NCBI RefSeq assembly: GCF_001949145.1
Contig: NW_019091770.1
Coordinates: forward strand, 37,854 to 72,437
Direction: 5' to 3'
Source of the DNA: Acanthaster planci
Lineage: Eukaryota; Echinodermata; Asteroidea; Valvatida; Acanthasteridae
Length of the DNA stretch: 34,584 nucleotides
Positions within the stretch are counted from its first letter, which is position 1; every line of letters starts with the position of its first letter. Below are positions 1-9,870 of this stretch, one piece after another. The translations under genes and the position numbers were made by a program. The notes below the pieces were generated by a model. It was not told the origin of the DNA, ran no database searches, and worked only from the letters and a program-made list of their open reading frames with translations.

Positions 1-149
1 GTAGATTGTCCCAGAATTATTTCATTTACATTCTAAAGCTTTAAGTTGGGAGCTGTTCTTCACCGATTTTTATCTTATCATTTCTTAATGTAACAAATTA
101 TATTGGGAAAATGTGTTTACAAATGATTATAAAGATGAACAAAGAAATT

Positions 150-222
150 GACTGGAGTGGGAATTCAACCTGTGACCTCCAAAAGACTGTACCAGTGCTC
201 TACCAACTGAGCTATCCAGCCC
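150..222 (-). repeat. tRNA-derived SINE head or tRNA pseudogene
   Basis: On the minus strand this 73-nt stretch reads like a tRNA. It begins GGGCTGGATAGCTCAGTTGG (an A box with the D-arm words TAGCTC and GTAGAGC) and carries a B-box-like GGTTGAATTCC where a tRNA has GGTTCGAATCC. The B-box and anticodon-stem changes, and the lack of a convincing anticodon loop, argue against a working tRNA. Such tRNA-like heads are typical of SINEs in marine invertebrates. The extent of the SINE body downstream on the minus strand cannot be fixed from one copy. Confidence 0.6.
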
Positions 223-599
223 TATGTTGGTTGCTCTTCCCATTTGTCAATATGTGTATCTTTGTTTGGGGGCACTAGCCAGAAGCCACTCAACCTGGAA
301 CACCATGTACCCAGGGATCACACCCCAGTGACATGATACAACCTGGGAGGTGGTGAACAGGGATCACTCAGAGAAGATACAGCTTTTTGAACATCATCTT
401 AAACAAATTATATCAGGAAACTGACTTATTATGTTACAGTGTTTTGTTAAGGTTTACTATTGTATCTACGTATTTTCAAGCAGTTTTACCTTGTAAGTGG
501 TCTTGATTCCTGTTTTTAAAATGTTAGTAGTACCTTTTAATGCGCGTTTGATCACTGTTATGGAGACCACGTAATACAAATTTTAATTTATTATATTAT

Positions 600-735
600 T
601 TTTTTCAAAGCCTCTCATGGTCTGTAGACTAAAGGTCTGTCATGGTGTATCAGGATCTGTCATGGTCTGTTATGGTCCGTCATGGTCTATCATGGTATGT
701 CATGGTTTTTCATGATCTGTCATGGTCGGTTATGC
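600..735. repeat. CATGGTCTGT-type short tandem repeat
   Basis: About ten imperfect copies of a roughly 10-bp unit close to TCTGTCATGG run through this stretch, with single-base variants such as TCCGTCATGG, TCTATCATGG and TTTTTCATGA. It ends beside the foldback element at 744. The word TCATGGT recurs in a second array near 1937. No coding role is seen. Confidence 0.7.
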
Positions 736-743
736 AAATAATG

Positions 744-893
744 AATGTTCATTATTGCAGTGGTAAGAATGACTGCATGAGGTGACAGATGAAACAGTCT
801 GTTCCACGAAGCAAAGCCAAGTGGAATATACTGTTTCACCTGTCACCGACTGCAAATACATGTATTCTTACCATCGCACGAATGCGGAACATT
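744..893. mobile_element. 150-bp foldback (MITE-like) element
   Basis: Two arms of about 64-73 bp are inverted copies of each other around a loop of only about 13 nt. Left-arm landmarks AATGTTC, TGGTAAGAAT, GGTGACAG and GAAACAGT are mirrored on the right as ACTGTTTC, CTGTCACC, ATTCTTACCA and GAACATT. Arms with a tiny loop and no coding potential suit a foldback MITE. A related half-copy lies at about 14085-14155, so this is a dispersed family. A clear target-site duplication was not found. Confidence 0.75.
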
Positions 894-1936
894 ACTTGTT
901 TTATACAACACCTGTATAAATCCTTGTCATCTGATTTTTTGAGTACAACTTGATTAATTAACTGATTCAAACTGGACATTATCCAGTTGTAAATATGTTA
1001 ATTTTTTGACATGATATTCTGAGCTCATTAAATTGTTTGGCAGCATTTTATCAGTTTCCTTATGTTGACAGCATTAGCATTACAAGTTCTGATTATTTTG
1101 CCTTAAAAAAACTTGCTCATTAGACGCTGCAGTGCAATAGATCCAGAGGTTTTCATTATTGAACAATTTTTTACCCATGTGGTGTGGAATATGACATTTT
1201 GAACACCCAAGGGCACTATGTGTGCCCAAGGGTGTCTAAAACATCATAGCCCACACAGTCAGCAATTGTTTTGTCATACATGTACCTCTGTTTTAAGGAA
1301 TTTATCCAAAGAAACAAGCTCTGAATTTCAAAAGACGAGAGGCCTACTGTCAAACTTTACAATTTTAACCTATAAACAGACATAAATGATATCTTCTGCA
1401 ACTGCACTGTCCCCTCACTTGCTTTAATTGCGTAAACTCTAATGTGAAACTGGTGTGGGTACCAGTCAGTACATGTAGTCTGGTTAGCGGTCCCTGCATT
1501 ACCTGATATGCTGCGGGGACAGGAATGAGTCTGTTTCACTAGCGCCATCATTGATCGAATTCCCTGGTAGCCTATACAAAGCGTATCATGGATACCGCAC
1601 ACAACGGACTAAGGAGCGGAAATGTTTGTTCTCGAACTTCCCAAAGCTCTTCTGTTTCGTGTCTGTGTGTGCACACACTAATGACAGAAAGAGATATCTC
1701 ACAGTGAGTGTGATATGCGGATATGTCGCCCTGTCATGTGATTGTTCTGGGCCAATAAATATACAGTATCCAAGGCAGAGGAGATGTATCATCATTTCTA
1801 ATGCTCAGTTCTACATGTAAATTTTTTGCACTCTGCATGCATGTCGCGTGGCGTGTGTGTTGGTTCAAATAGTTCATTGCCATGTGATCAAAGATCCACT
1901 GCTCAGGTGACGGGAATTTATGCAGGTGTTGTATAA

Positions 1937-2022
1937 AATGGGCTGTCGTGGTTTATCATGGGCTCTCATGGTTTATCATGGGCTGTCATGGTTTATCGTG
2001 GTCTACAACAGTCTATCATGAT
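1937..2022. repeat. 20-bp tandem repeat (GGCTGTCATGGTTTATCATG-like)
   Basis: Roughly four copies of a 20-bp unit close to GGCTGTCATGGTTTATCATG, with CTCTCATGG and GTTTATCGTGG variants, decaying into CTACAACAGTCTATCATG. It shares the TCATGG core with the array at 600-735, so the two may share an origin. Apart from the features listed, nothing else is recognised in 1-2256, and the missing 5' exons of gene A were not found there. Confidence 0.65.
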
Positions 2023-2256
2023 TTCATTCTTTATCATTTTTTAGAGATTTCGGCTATGAGTAGCACTGAGTTATGAGTAGCAATGACACTATTATTCATA
2101 CTAAACCTACAATGTATGTATGAAATGTGCACTAACATTTCAGAAACAATTGATGTAGATATTGAAAACAATGTCATCATGAATGTTGTGAAGGAGACCT
2201 GTAATGTACTAATGCATCATTTTGCTTTTTGGTGATATTTTCTTTACGTATCATAG

Positions 2257-2842
2257 ATATGCATGAATGAAGTCAGAGAGGAAAATGGCCTGTTTATAGT
2301 CAGAAAGATGTGTAAGGAAACAGATGCTTGCCAGAGTCAGGAAAATCAAAATCCATTCCAGTGTCACCCCGGGGAAAATGTCATCTCATTATGCTTCTAC
2401 TGCTGCAATGTAGATCTGTGCAACAGTGGTAACTATCTGGATGTAACGTCTGCCATCATAACAACACTTGGTACAACACAGTTATTACTAGATCCTACAA
2501 CACGTGCTGTCACATCATCACTAGCCACAACTGTTCCTCCAGACCCCACAACACAAGCTTTGACTGAGGCATCACCAGACCCCACAACACAAGCCTTGAC
2601 TGAGGCATCACCAGTGCCCACAACACAGGCCTTGACTGAGGCATCACCAGACCCCACAACACAAGCCTTGACTGAGGCATCACCAGACCCCACGACACAA
2701 GTCACCACAGTAGCATCACTAGACCCCTCCACACTCTCCTCAGCGTCTTCTGTAATGCAACCCCTACTGGTCAGTCAAGATTCTTCTACACAAGTGGTCC
2801 AGACTACAATAAATCCAAGTCAAGAGGCCAACTGCAATGCAG
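2257..2842 (+). CDS. Gene A exon: three-finger (Ly6/uPAR-like) C-terminal half plus repetitive stalk
   Basis: The acceptor is ACGTATCATAG, and the exon opens in phase 0 with Ile-Cys. Cysteines fall at about residues 2, 19, 25, 36, 46, 49, 50 and 55. The CC-x4-CN ending is diagnostic of Ly6/uPAR three-finger domains. From about residue 60 the chain is Thr/Ser/Pro/Ala-rich. There are two possible donors: GCAG|GTATCG (exon end 2842, phase 1, matching the PAN exon) or ATC|GTAAGT (exon end 2847, phase 0, a better consensus). Read without splicing, the frame stops at 2875-2877, which would give a stalk-only form. The ATG at 2263 is probably internal, because the exon frame stays open up to the acceptor. 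Confidence 0.75.
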
Positions 2843-5800
2843 GTATCGTAAGTAGAAATATACCAAGCCTAAAATAATCTAAAGGTTCATGTTTTGGATG
2901 TGAATACACAGTAATCAAACAATTTCAGTGTCCGGTTTATTGCCTTTACTTGAATTTTACACTGTTTCATCATGACACAACCTATAAACGTTACTTCTAG
3001 CACATCTCTACTTTGACCTGATAGGGACATGTAAATACAACAGATGAACAATCTTTGTCCCATTTTTGCCCCTTTGTGGACTTGAAGCACCTAGCAAGCA
3101 ATTTGTGTGATGATGGGATGTTACAAACAATCTCATCATAACATTGTTGAAAACGGAATGGCACAAAAATACCTTGTTGCATTTGGCTGAAATAAAAGGA
3201 AATAAGGAAACTAGAATAAATCATGACATCAAAGTAATTTGCTCATCTTGGGATGAGGTATATTATGTGTGCCAAGTTTTAAGTTATGACATCACGCAGT
3301 CTATTAAAAAGTCATCCAAAATTGTTGCCCTGAAAGAAAACGGTTTGATTCAGTTACTCAATCAGGAAGTGATCAGGTGTTCCTAGTTCTTGGTTTGATA
3401 ACTTCAAGGAATTCTGATGCAAAGACTCTTAGTTATTTGTACAAAATAACATCTGTTTTGTGAACTGAATCTGATCTGTTCAGTTGGTCCTTTGATAATG
3501 TCCCTTGATGCAGTAATATGTACTTCATAATTTGAGTTGTGATTTCAAAGAGCATTGTAAGTTTCCTCTCAGGATTCAGTGCTCACAATCACTTGAAAAA
3601 TTTGCATGCCTATATTCGTGTGCACACGAACGTGGCCAAGTGTATAAATTGCATGCTTCACATGGACCCATCAACAAAAGTGGTCCACATAATGCAGATT
3701 GTTTGAAGCTTGTGTCTAGTAAATCAGATCCACACAAGGTTACCCCCCCGCTGGTAAACAGGTTAAGAGGAATTCGGAGGCAGGTTAAGGCATTGCAATA
3801 TGAGGAGAAATAGTAAAGAATTTTATCATAAAAACTTTAGCTCCAAATAATCTTCAGTTCAATGAAGAAAAAGTATTATTGTCAAGGAGTAATTTTAATT
3901 ACATGAAAACAATAAATTGTGTGAATTCCTGTTTGTTAAAAGGTGCTAGTGCCCGGAGAATGTCAGTTAATACAGAAGGATTACTCATGCATGAATGATG
4001 TCATGTCTAATCATGATATGTCCAGGTCCTTTTAAGTAATATAGCATCAGATATTTATTTCTATAATCAATCCATCTGCTGCAGCTTCAAACTAACACAG
4101 TTACAAAAAATGAAATACATCTACAAACATGTAGTTGTGAACTGTTGTGAAATCTAAGGAGTCCATGAGGCTCATAATTCTTGAAAGTTTGAATGAAGGC
4201 ACTGACTCATATTGTGTATGAAATTCAAAAATATCAGGTGTGCTGCCCTGGAAACATGTTTGATGAGATATTTAATTCTTGTTCTTTTTCTTCCTTTGTA
4301 AGTGTAAGGAGGTGGGCAGGTGGGGGCGGGGCAGCTGGCCAGCAGGGTTGTGGGGGGGGGGAATTCCCAGGATATGGCAACTAAGCCGGATGAGGCCAGG
4401 GGGAAAGTTTCACAACAGTTGGGGAGGGGAAATCAGCACTCAGGTCCTGGTGAAACAGCAGACACACGGAGGGCCACAAGTAATGATCTGGACAGTTTCT
4501 TTTCTGCTTTCCCTGTTTCTTTAATACTGCTTTCAGTACTGGCCAAGTGCTGGGCCCGGTGGCCGCCTGTGAAAGTTAGGCAGGCACTCATTAGTTCCAT
4601 GTATATTTCAGGCTTGGACTAATAAAATTAAAGGAGCTTACAAATCAGGCAAAACTTACAAAGAACCCCAAAATACTCCATCTTGACCTAAGGTTTAAAC
4701 TACAATGTGAAAGTGTAGAATAATTGTCCATATTGAGCATGAAGGAAAAAGACAAACATGCAGGCCAACCCCGGCCGCTGATTGACCAAAACGTACACAC
4801 ACTCTATCATTAACCACATGCACTCAAATATGTGCCTCCTAAATGCACAATACAGTCGTTAACTCGCAAAACATCACTAGCAAAAAAGGGTGCCAATTTC
4901 CCAGTGAATAGGCTAATTACTTCCTATAGACGAACTATTCATCAAATTACCATCAAGGATCAAAGAAATTTCATCATAAGTGCACTCCATAATTTTCTGA
5001 ACTTCCCTCTACTGGGCCCATGCACATAACTGTGCAAGAACATTTTACCTTTCATGCATGCCTTCTGTACTGTGATGGGCCATAAACATCCTTGTATACT
5101 TTGCCACAGTTACTCCTAAATCACCTTACAAATATCACTTTTGAAAATGCTTAATTTTGTTCAAAACTGTTATAAAGCTAATCTATAATCATATGTGGAT
5201 AAAATAAGATAGATTATGATAAGCAACTATTCCATTAATAGGGAAAAAGTAAAGCAAAGGAAATCATGATGAAAAAGTTAGGTGCAGTTATCTGTGAAAG
5301 TTGGGCAGGCACTGCCATGCAATCCACATGGCCTGGGGCATGCAATTTAAACACATGTACGTCATGTCTCACAAAGGGTTCAGGCAAATATGCAGGACAT
5401 GGCCTATGACAGTTTAGGATTTATCACAACAAAAATTTAGAAATTATGTGTAATTTCAGTAATTCAAAACCTCAAATAATGTGCTTTATTTCAAACTCAG
5501 TGTTGTTTCAAACTACATGTTCAACATTACACATAGTCAGTGAATGTTTTTTGTTTCCTGTGACCTACAGTAAGTTTTGGTGAGTTAAAGCTAGGATGGC
5601 AAACAGCAGTAAAAGGGAGTAGTTTGTGTACACTTTGGAAACGGGGATTTAGAATTAAGATTGGAAGGGTTACAACTAGGTAAAGGTATCGATAAATGGA
5701 ACATTTGAACATGAATAAGATTATACAAGTAATTTGGTTGCATGGGACCTCTTCCTTACTTCAGAAAGCTTGGATTGATGCATTCTTTTTTATTGATAAA

Positions 5801-7891
5801 AAATGAATAGGCCAGCAGCAGAAACAAAGAAACCATTAGCCCAAAGCTTTATTTCTGAGGTTAAACTAATCAGGTCTTCAAAACTGTATTAAGGCTGTTG
5901 AAGCAGAAATCACAAAAAGACCCAGCAGTGGGATTCACGTGACAGGAATCGTACTCCGAGGGTGAATACTTCAAACTTAGTATTTAAGAAAACAAATTAG
6001 ATGTTCATTTTCACAGTCAGTGAAAATAGCAAGTCATCTGAGTAACTTCAAGATGATGGCTTTGCAGGCCTTCCTGTGAGTTGAGTACAGGAGAGGTTAG
6101 GGAAAAATGTAGCTTTCAATCCAATCACTTTTGAATTTCTCCAGACATTAGCCAGCAAAGAGTGCACCTATACGTATAATACTGTGGTACCTTTCAACTG
6201 TCATGTAACATATGAGTGCATTGACACAATTTTACTATTTCTTCTATAAAAACCAAACAAGTTTTTCGACATGTCACACTTTGTTTATGTTTGTGCTTCT
6301 TATTGCATTGAAGTTGTCGCAATCCTTCCAGCCCCAGAGGCAAAGGGCACATGCAAACAAAGTGTATTTGTATTTTTAGTCTTTTGTTTTCTGATCACGT
6401 ACTTGTTTCCTGTTATTTCCTATTACTTTGCAAACCTTGATTGTGGCCATTAATTTTTATGTTTTATTATATTGAGGTTATTTTATTTTCTGGTGGAAAG
6501 GGGTCATTTTTAAGTTGAAGTAGGGTGATGGGGGATATGAAGGGAGAATTTACCTCTGTCAAGTCGTTGGAAGTCCCCATCCCCATTTTGGATCTTCTGC
6601 CATAGAGCCATGTACTCTATCACAAAAGTGGATTTAGAACCATACATGCTCCTTTTGGATGGGGAATTCGTTCAGTGGGTTGGGAATTTAAACTCATTTG
6701 GGTCATTATCCCAAATGGCCTCCTTAAAGATCAGTCACAGTGCTTTTATGCCAAAAGATGAACCCTAACCCCCTAGGGTGTTTGTAAAATCATATTGAAA
6801 TCGGACAACTTGGGACTGTTATGGCTGTACAGGGAATTGGTCATTCTTACGTATATAACGACTGGCAGCTGTGGCAGCTTCTCTTCTCATTTATAAAAAA
6901 AAAACATCATTTTGGGATTTATTTTTATTGGAGAATGCTCAGATTAAAAAAAATGCATTAATGAGGACAGCAAACAAATCTATCAGTTTGATGATGTCAT
7001 AAAGCGGCTCGTTCCCTCAGATTTTCATGACCTTGCAGCTGTAATGGGGGCTTCATAGCGCGATAATAGAGAAAAGACGGGTAAATAAGTTGGGCATCAT
7101 TCTCAGCAAATGACTATGGCCATGCATCTACCTGAAATTTACTGGTACCTTACTCACGTTCAAATTGGGATGGTTCAACTTTATCGTAGGATCTAGTGTT
7201 GACATCACCTTGACTTGTGTGATCAAGATTGTTGATGTAAAAGCAATTCCAAGTTACTCTCGTCTGACCTCTTTTAATTCACAGTTAAGTTTGAGCAAGC
7301 ATAGTACTCGCATGGGGGCGCGTTCACAGGAAAAGTCGTATAATTGCAGAGACGTAGTGTTACATCATCAAAACAGGCTTCTATCGAATGCTCCCGACAT
7401 TTTTTGTTTTCATTTTCCCGATATGAAGGAGAACATCAATTCGTGCTTTTGACCTCATAGATCAGCAGCAATCTTTTGTTAGTTTTTACGCAATAGATAG
7501 TTTAAAATATCACTAAACTTTCACAGAAACCAAAATTGTGAATTACAAATGTAAATGAACTTTAAGTGATCTACCAGTGCTATTCTCCTACTTTTTAGAA
7601 ATGTTCCACCTAAAAAAAACATCCATTTTAATTTTGTTTTATAAAGATTGGAATTCTGCAAGCACGTACTTCATTGTGACTGACACCCATCACACCATCC
7701 ATTCAGCTGATATGATGGACACCACTCCAGCACGTAGTCGAGTTGCATGTTCCTTGAAGTGTTTGCATCAAAATAACTGTGGGTTTTTTGCCTTCAACAA
7801 TGTGACTCTAGTCTGTGTGCTAGGCAGAGGGATATATGAATCATCCAAAGTACAGGTTCAGCCTGGCAGTACTGTGTTCCTGAGACTCTAA
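2257..7891 (+). CDS. Gene A: three-finger half-domain, Thr/Ser-rich stalk and PAN/apple-like domain (two exons, 5'-partial)
   Basis: Proposed join is 2257-2842 with 7647-7891. The first exon gives eight cysteines ending in the three-finger signature CCNVDLCN, then a mucin-like stalk. The last exon gives a PAN/apple-like domain (C-x3-C-x5-C-x11-C) and a stop at 7889-7891, with AATAAA at 7929. The splice after GCAG (donor GTATCG) leaves phase 1, and the acceptor TTTTATAAAG before 7647 also needs phase 1. The junction codon becomes GAT (Asp). The N-terminal half of the three-finger domain and any signal peptide must lie in upstream exons I could not identify. Further exons in the 4.8-kb intron are possible. 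From family knowledge, three-finger and PAN domains are extracellular protein- or glycan-binding modules, and Thr/Ser/Pro stalks are usually O-glycosylated. A secreted or surface protein is therefore likely, but its ligand is unknown. The fusion of these two exons into one transcript is inference. Confidence 0.5.
2539..2718 (+). repeat. 36-bp coding minisatellite (12-residue repeat DPTTQALTEASP)
   Basis: Five in-frame 36-bp units start at 2539, 2575, 2611, 2647 and 2683. Units 1-4 encode P-[DV]-P-T-T-Q-A-L-T-E-A-S. Unit 5 has diverged (Q-V-T-T-V-A-S), and half-units DPTT and DPST flank the array. Units 1, 2 and 4 are nearly identical at the DNA level, indicating recent unequal exchange. Length polymorphism between individuals is likely. 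The repeat also produces long antisense open frames, which are artefacts. Confidence 0.9.
2843..7646 (+). other. Gene A intron (4.8 kb), no certain exon inside
   Basis: The interval between the two gene A exons is mostly AT-rich with no recognisable protein domain. Open frames at 3144-3386, 3532-3813, 4193-4622 and 7165-7452 have no family signature I can name. A 23-bp sequence of the form CTGTGAAAGTTRGGCAGGC occurs at about 4567 and again at 5291. A G-rich block lies at 4308-4362. It may hide further small exons, since the domain count of the protein is not constrained. Confidence 0.4.
4308..4362 (+). other. G-rich tract, G-quadruplex candidate
   Basis: Several runs of three to ten G (GGTGGGC, GGTGGGGGCGGGG, CAGGG, then a run of about ten G) lie within 55 nt on the plus strand. 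This satisfies the usual four-run quadruplex rule and stands out in AT-rich surroundings. It lies in the putative gene A intron, so the G-rich strand would be the RNA strand. Confidence 0.5.
7647..7891 (+). CDS. Gene A terminal exon: PAN/apple-like domain
   Basis: Reading from the acceptor TTTTATAAAG (phase 1), the frame encodes about 80 residues to a TAA stop. The segment RVACSLKCLHQNNCGFFAFN followed by C-V-L-G matches the PAN/apple pattern: C-x3-C, a short loop, C with aromatic FFAF strand residues, then a final C-x-L. PAN domains bind proteins or carbohydrates outside the cell. An alternative acceptor, TACTTTTTAG (exon start 7599), would keep this frame but add a Lys-rich, hydrophobic leader, which fits the family less well. 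Confidence 0.65.
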
Positions 7892-7928
7892 ATTATTCAT
7901 GAGCTATTTAGTGCTCAAAGTACTTAAC

Positions 7929-7934
7929 AATAAA
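7929..7934 (+). terminator. Polyadenylation signal AATAAA for gene A
   Basis: A canonical AATAAA lies 38 nt after the gene A stop codon. This is a plausible compact 3'UTR and supports 7647-7891 as the last exon. Confidence 0.6.
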
Positions 7935-8795
7935 TAGAAATGTAATGAGTCGCTGTACAGCGTGCACGTTGTTTATTGTTAAGGAAACAAGTTGAAATAC
8001 CCATTTCTGGAGACAGAAGAAAGGTTAATGCTCTTGTCATGTAAATATTCAAAGAATTATGCAAGTTGGATATTTGGAGATGTTACCATGAGTCAGATAC
8101 AAACTGCACTTGACAGAATCTATTGCAAGACCACTTGCTTTGTTGCTAGGACATAACTTAGTGAAAAGCCAGTGTCCCTGATGGGTTGTATAAACCTGAA
8201 TGGAAATCTTTGGAGGAACGATGGGTAGAAATTCATCTAACCTGCCTTTATAAAATGATCAATTACATCACAGCCTTCCAAGAAAGTAAATTTAATATCA
8301 AAATTTAGCTCCAAGTTAAAACCAACCCTTACCAGCTCTGACAGTAATGATTTAATGACCTGTGATGCCCAACATCATAAATATTTATTATCAGCTTATG
8401 CCTGTGTGATTAAAATATAATGCGATGAGTGATTACACAACACAGAACCACACAGAACCTGTTAGTTGCTGAAAGTCAGGTTTGCCTATAGAGCAGAATA
8501 TTTCGTGTAGTGGATAGTTACCTGATAGCAAATGCATTGTACATTAATCACTGGTTGTCTTATGTTGGTGGACGAGATGAGAATTAACAGGAAGTAGTCA
8601 CCTAAAGCAGGAATTGTATTGTTAGACACGGAACATTGCAGGTAGATGGTACAGTTATTGAAACGTGAATAGTAATCATGAAGTATTGAAAACCGTGAAG
8701 GCTGGAAATCGAATATGTTATTACATTTAAGTGTAAGTGAATACAAAGTTAATCATTGTTCAACCAAATTTGTTTGAAAAAAGATGGTGTGGACC
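7935..8795. other. Intergenic, nothing recognised
   Basis: AT-rich sequence after the gene A poly(A) signal. No domain, RNA gene or strong repeat was seen. The last about 15 bp (from 8781) belong to the short local repeat interrupted by the TIR element at 8803. Confidence 0.4.
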
Positions 8796-8802
8796 ATGTG
8801 AT
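8781..8802 (+). repeat. Left half of a short local repeat split by the 8803 element
   Basis: The sequence AAGATGGTGTGGACCATGTG here is repeated at 9695-9714. Its continuation ATCAACCCATTGGAGCC follows directly in the later copy, but here appears only after the TIR element (9601 onward). The pair gives the pre-insertion state of the site. Confidence 0.8.
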
Positions 8803-9595
8803 CATGGAGGAAGGACACAGAAGGAGTTTGAACTGCCCAGACTATAACATCTGGCCGATTACCACTTTCTGGCATGCCCGGTATGTCCATAGCCAGAGCG
8901 CAGCGCACGCCTGCTACTGACCACCTGTTTTGCAACCATACGCTCCCTTTGTACCCCATGATCGTCGCCGCAATTTTTCGTTGGTAATCTGTATCCCTAA
9001 AACGTTGTGTACTGCAGTATAGGAAGTTGAATATTCATGCCATCGTTGGTGCTTGATATGAACCGACAACATCATCAAATGTAGTGTTTGCACAGTTGCT
9101 TTTATTAGGCTGTATACTCGAAGTGTTCATGTGCAGTTGTTGCCCTTATCGAACGCTTTCTTCTGGACTTCTTTTAGGAATAAATAGCCAAGCTGTTTGT
9201 AAGATTTTGTGTTTTGTTTGAATCATTTTTATTATGGCAGTTGTACAAAGGAGTATTTTATGAGATTTCACGATCACTCTTTGTGATGAAATAGCGCATT
9301 TTGTCGCTAATGAACTAAGCTTTCCAGAAGTAGTGAACATTTTGTTGGCAAGTCTTAGCCAAATTCGTTCCAAGTCTTTGATACTGATGTATATTGGACG
9401 GAGGAGACCAGAATTACAAACTTTGCATGGATAATGAAACAGTGTGTCAAAATTTGAAAAGTTTATGATGGCAAAAGTAGGTCTAATATCAGGCATTTTT
9501 GGAATGTTTTCTATTATTCGTCAGACTCGGCGGCGACCATCATTGGACGCTTTGAAGTGCCTTAGTTACAACTCCTTCTGTGTCCTTCCTCCATG
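8803..9595. mobile_element. 793-bp non-autonomous TIR DNA transposon (copy 1)
   Basis: The ends are inverted copies: CATGGAGGAAGGACACAGAA on the left and its complement on the right, extending through GGAGTT (about 26 bp). A short direct repeat ATGTGAT flanks the element at 8796-8802 and 9596-9602, consistent with a 7-8 bp target duplication. The same flank without an insertion is present at 9694-9750, an internal empty site. A second copy lies at 26199-27102 in opposite orientation. It encodes no transposase that I recognise. A minus-strand frame of 116 codons (9146-9496) is open here but riddled with stops in copy 2, so it is probably not selected. An hAT-like mechanism is inferred only from the duplication length. 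Confidence 0.85.
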
Positions 9596-9780
9596 ATGTG
9601 ATCAACCCATTGGAGCCAGTCTATGGGCTAATCACATTGCTGGTTTATAGAAATAGCTGATTTCATGCCAGTACAGAGAGAATCATTCACATAAAAGATG
9701 GTGTGGACCATGTGATCAACCCATTGGAGCCAGTCTCAGGGCTAATCACACTGCTTGTCAGTTGTATCTGATTTCATTTA
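9596..9780 (+). repeat. Tandem repeat of about 100 bp (ATCAACCCATTGGAGCCAGT unit)
   Basis: Two direct copies, about 9596-9680 and 9709-9780, share ATCAACCCATTGGAGCCAGT, then GGGCTAATCACA and a GATTTCAT word. A weaker third trace (GTAGCTGAT, then CATTCACAT) lies near 9832-9870. Confidence 0.7.
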
Positions 9781-9870
9781 TAAGCAGACAACATGAAACA
9801 CACAAAGACAAAAATACTGGTGTGTACAGCAGTAGCTGATTATCAGGAAAGGAAGATCCATTCACATGAA

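Noticed and set aside
150-222. Functional tRNA gene
   Set aside because: B box changed from GGTTCGAATCC to GGTTGAATTCC, and no clean anticodon stem-loop. A SINE head or pseudogene is more likely.
1551-1820. 89-codon plus frame and overlapping minus frame
   Set aside because: No domain, no splice sites linking it to gene A, and similar open length on both strands. Looks like chance.
2143-2208. Possible small exon before the three-finger exon (reads ETIDVDIENNVI ... KETCN)
   Set aside because: It has an acceptor-like CATTTCAG and ends in phase 0, but the donor GTACTA is weak and it lacks the expected N-terminal three-finger cysteines.
2433-2732. Antisense frames of 99 and 62 codons rich in repeats
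   Set aside because: They are mirror images of the 36-bp coding repeat in gene A. The sense frame has the three-finger cysteines and splice context.
9146-9496. 116-codon minus frame inside TIR element copy 1
   Set aside because: The homologous region in copy 2 has many stops, so there is no evidence that it is translated.
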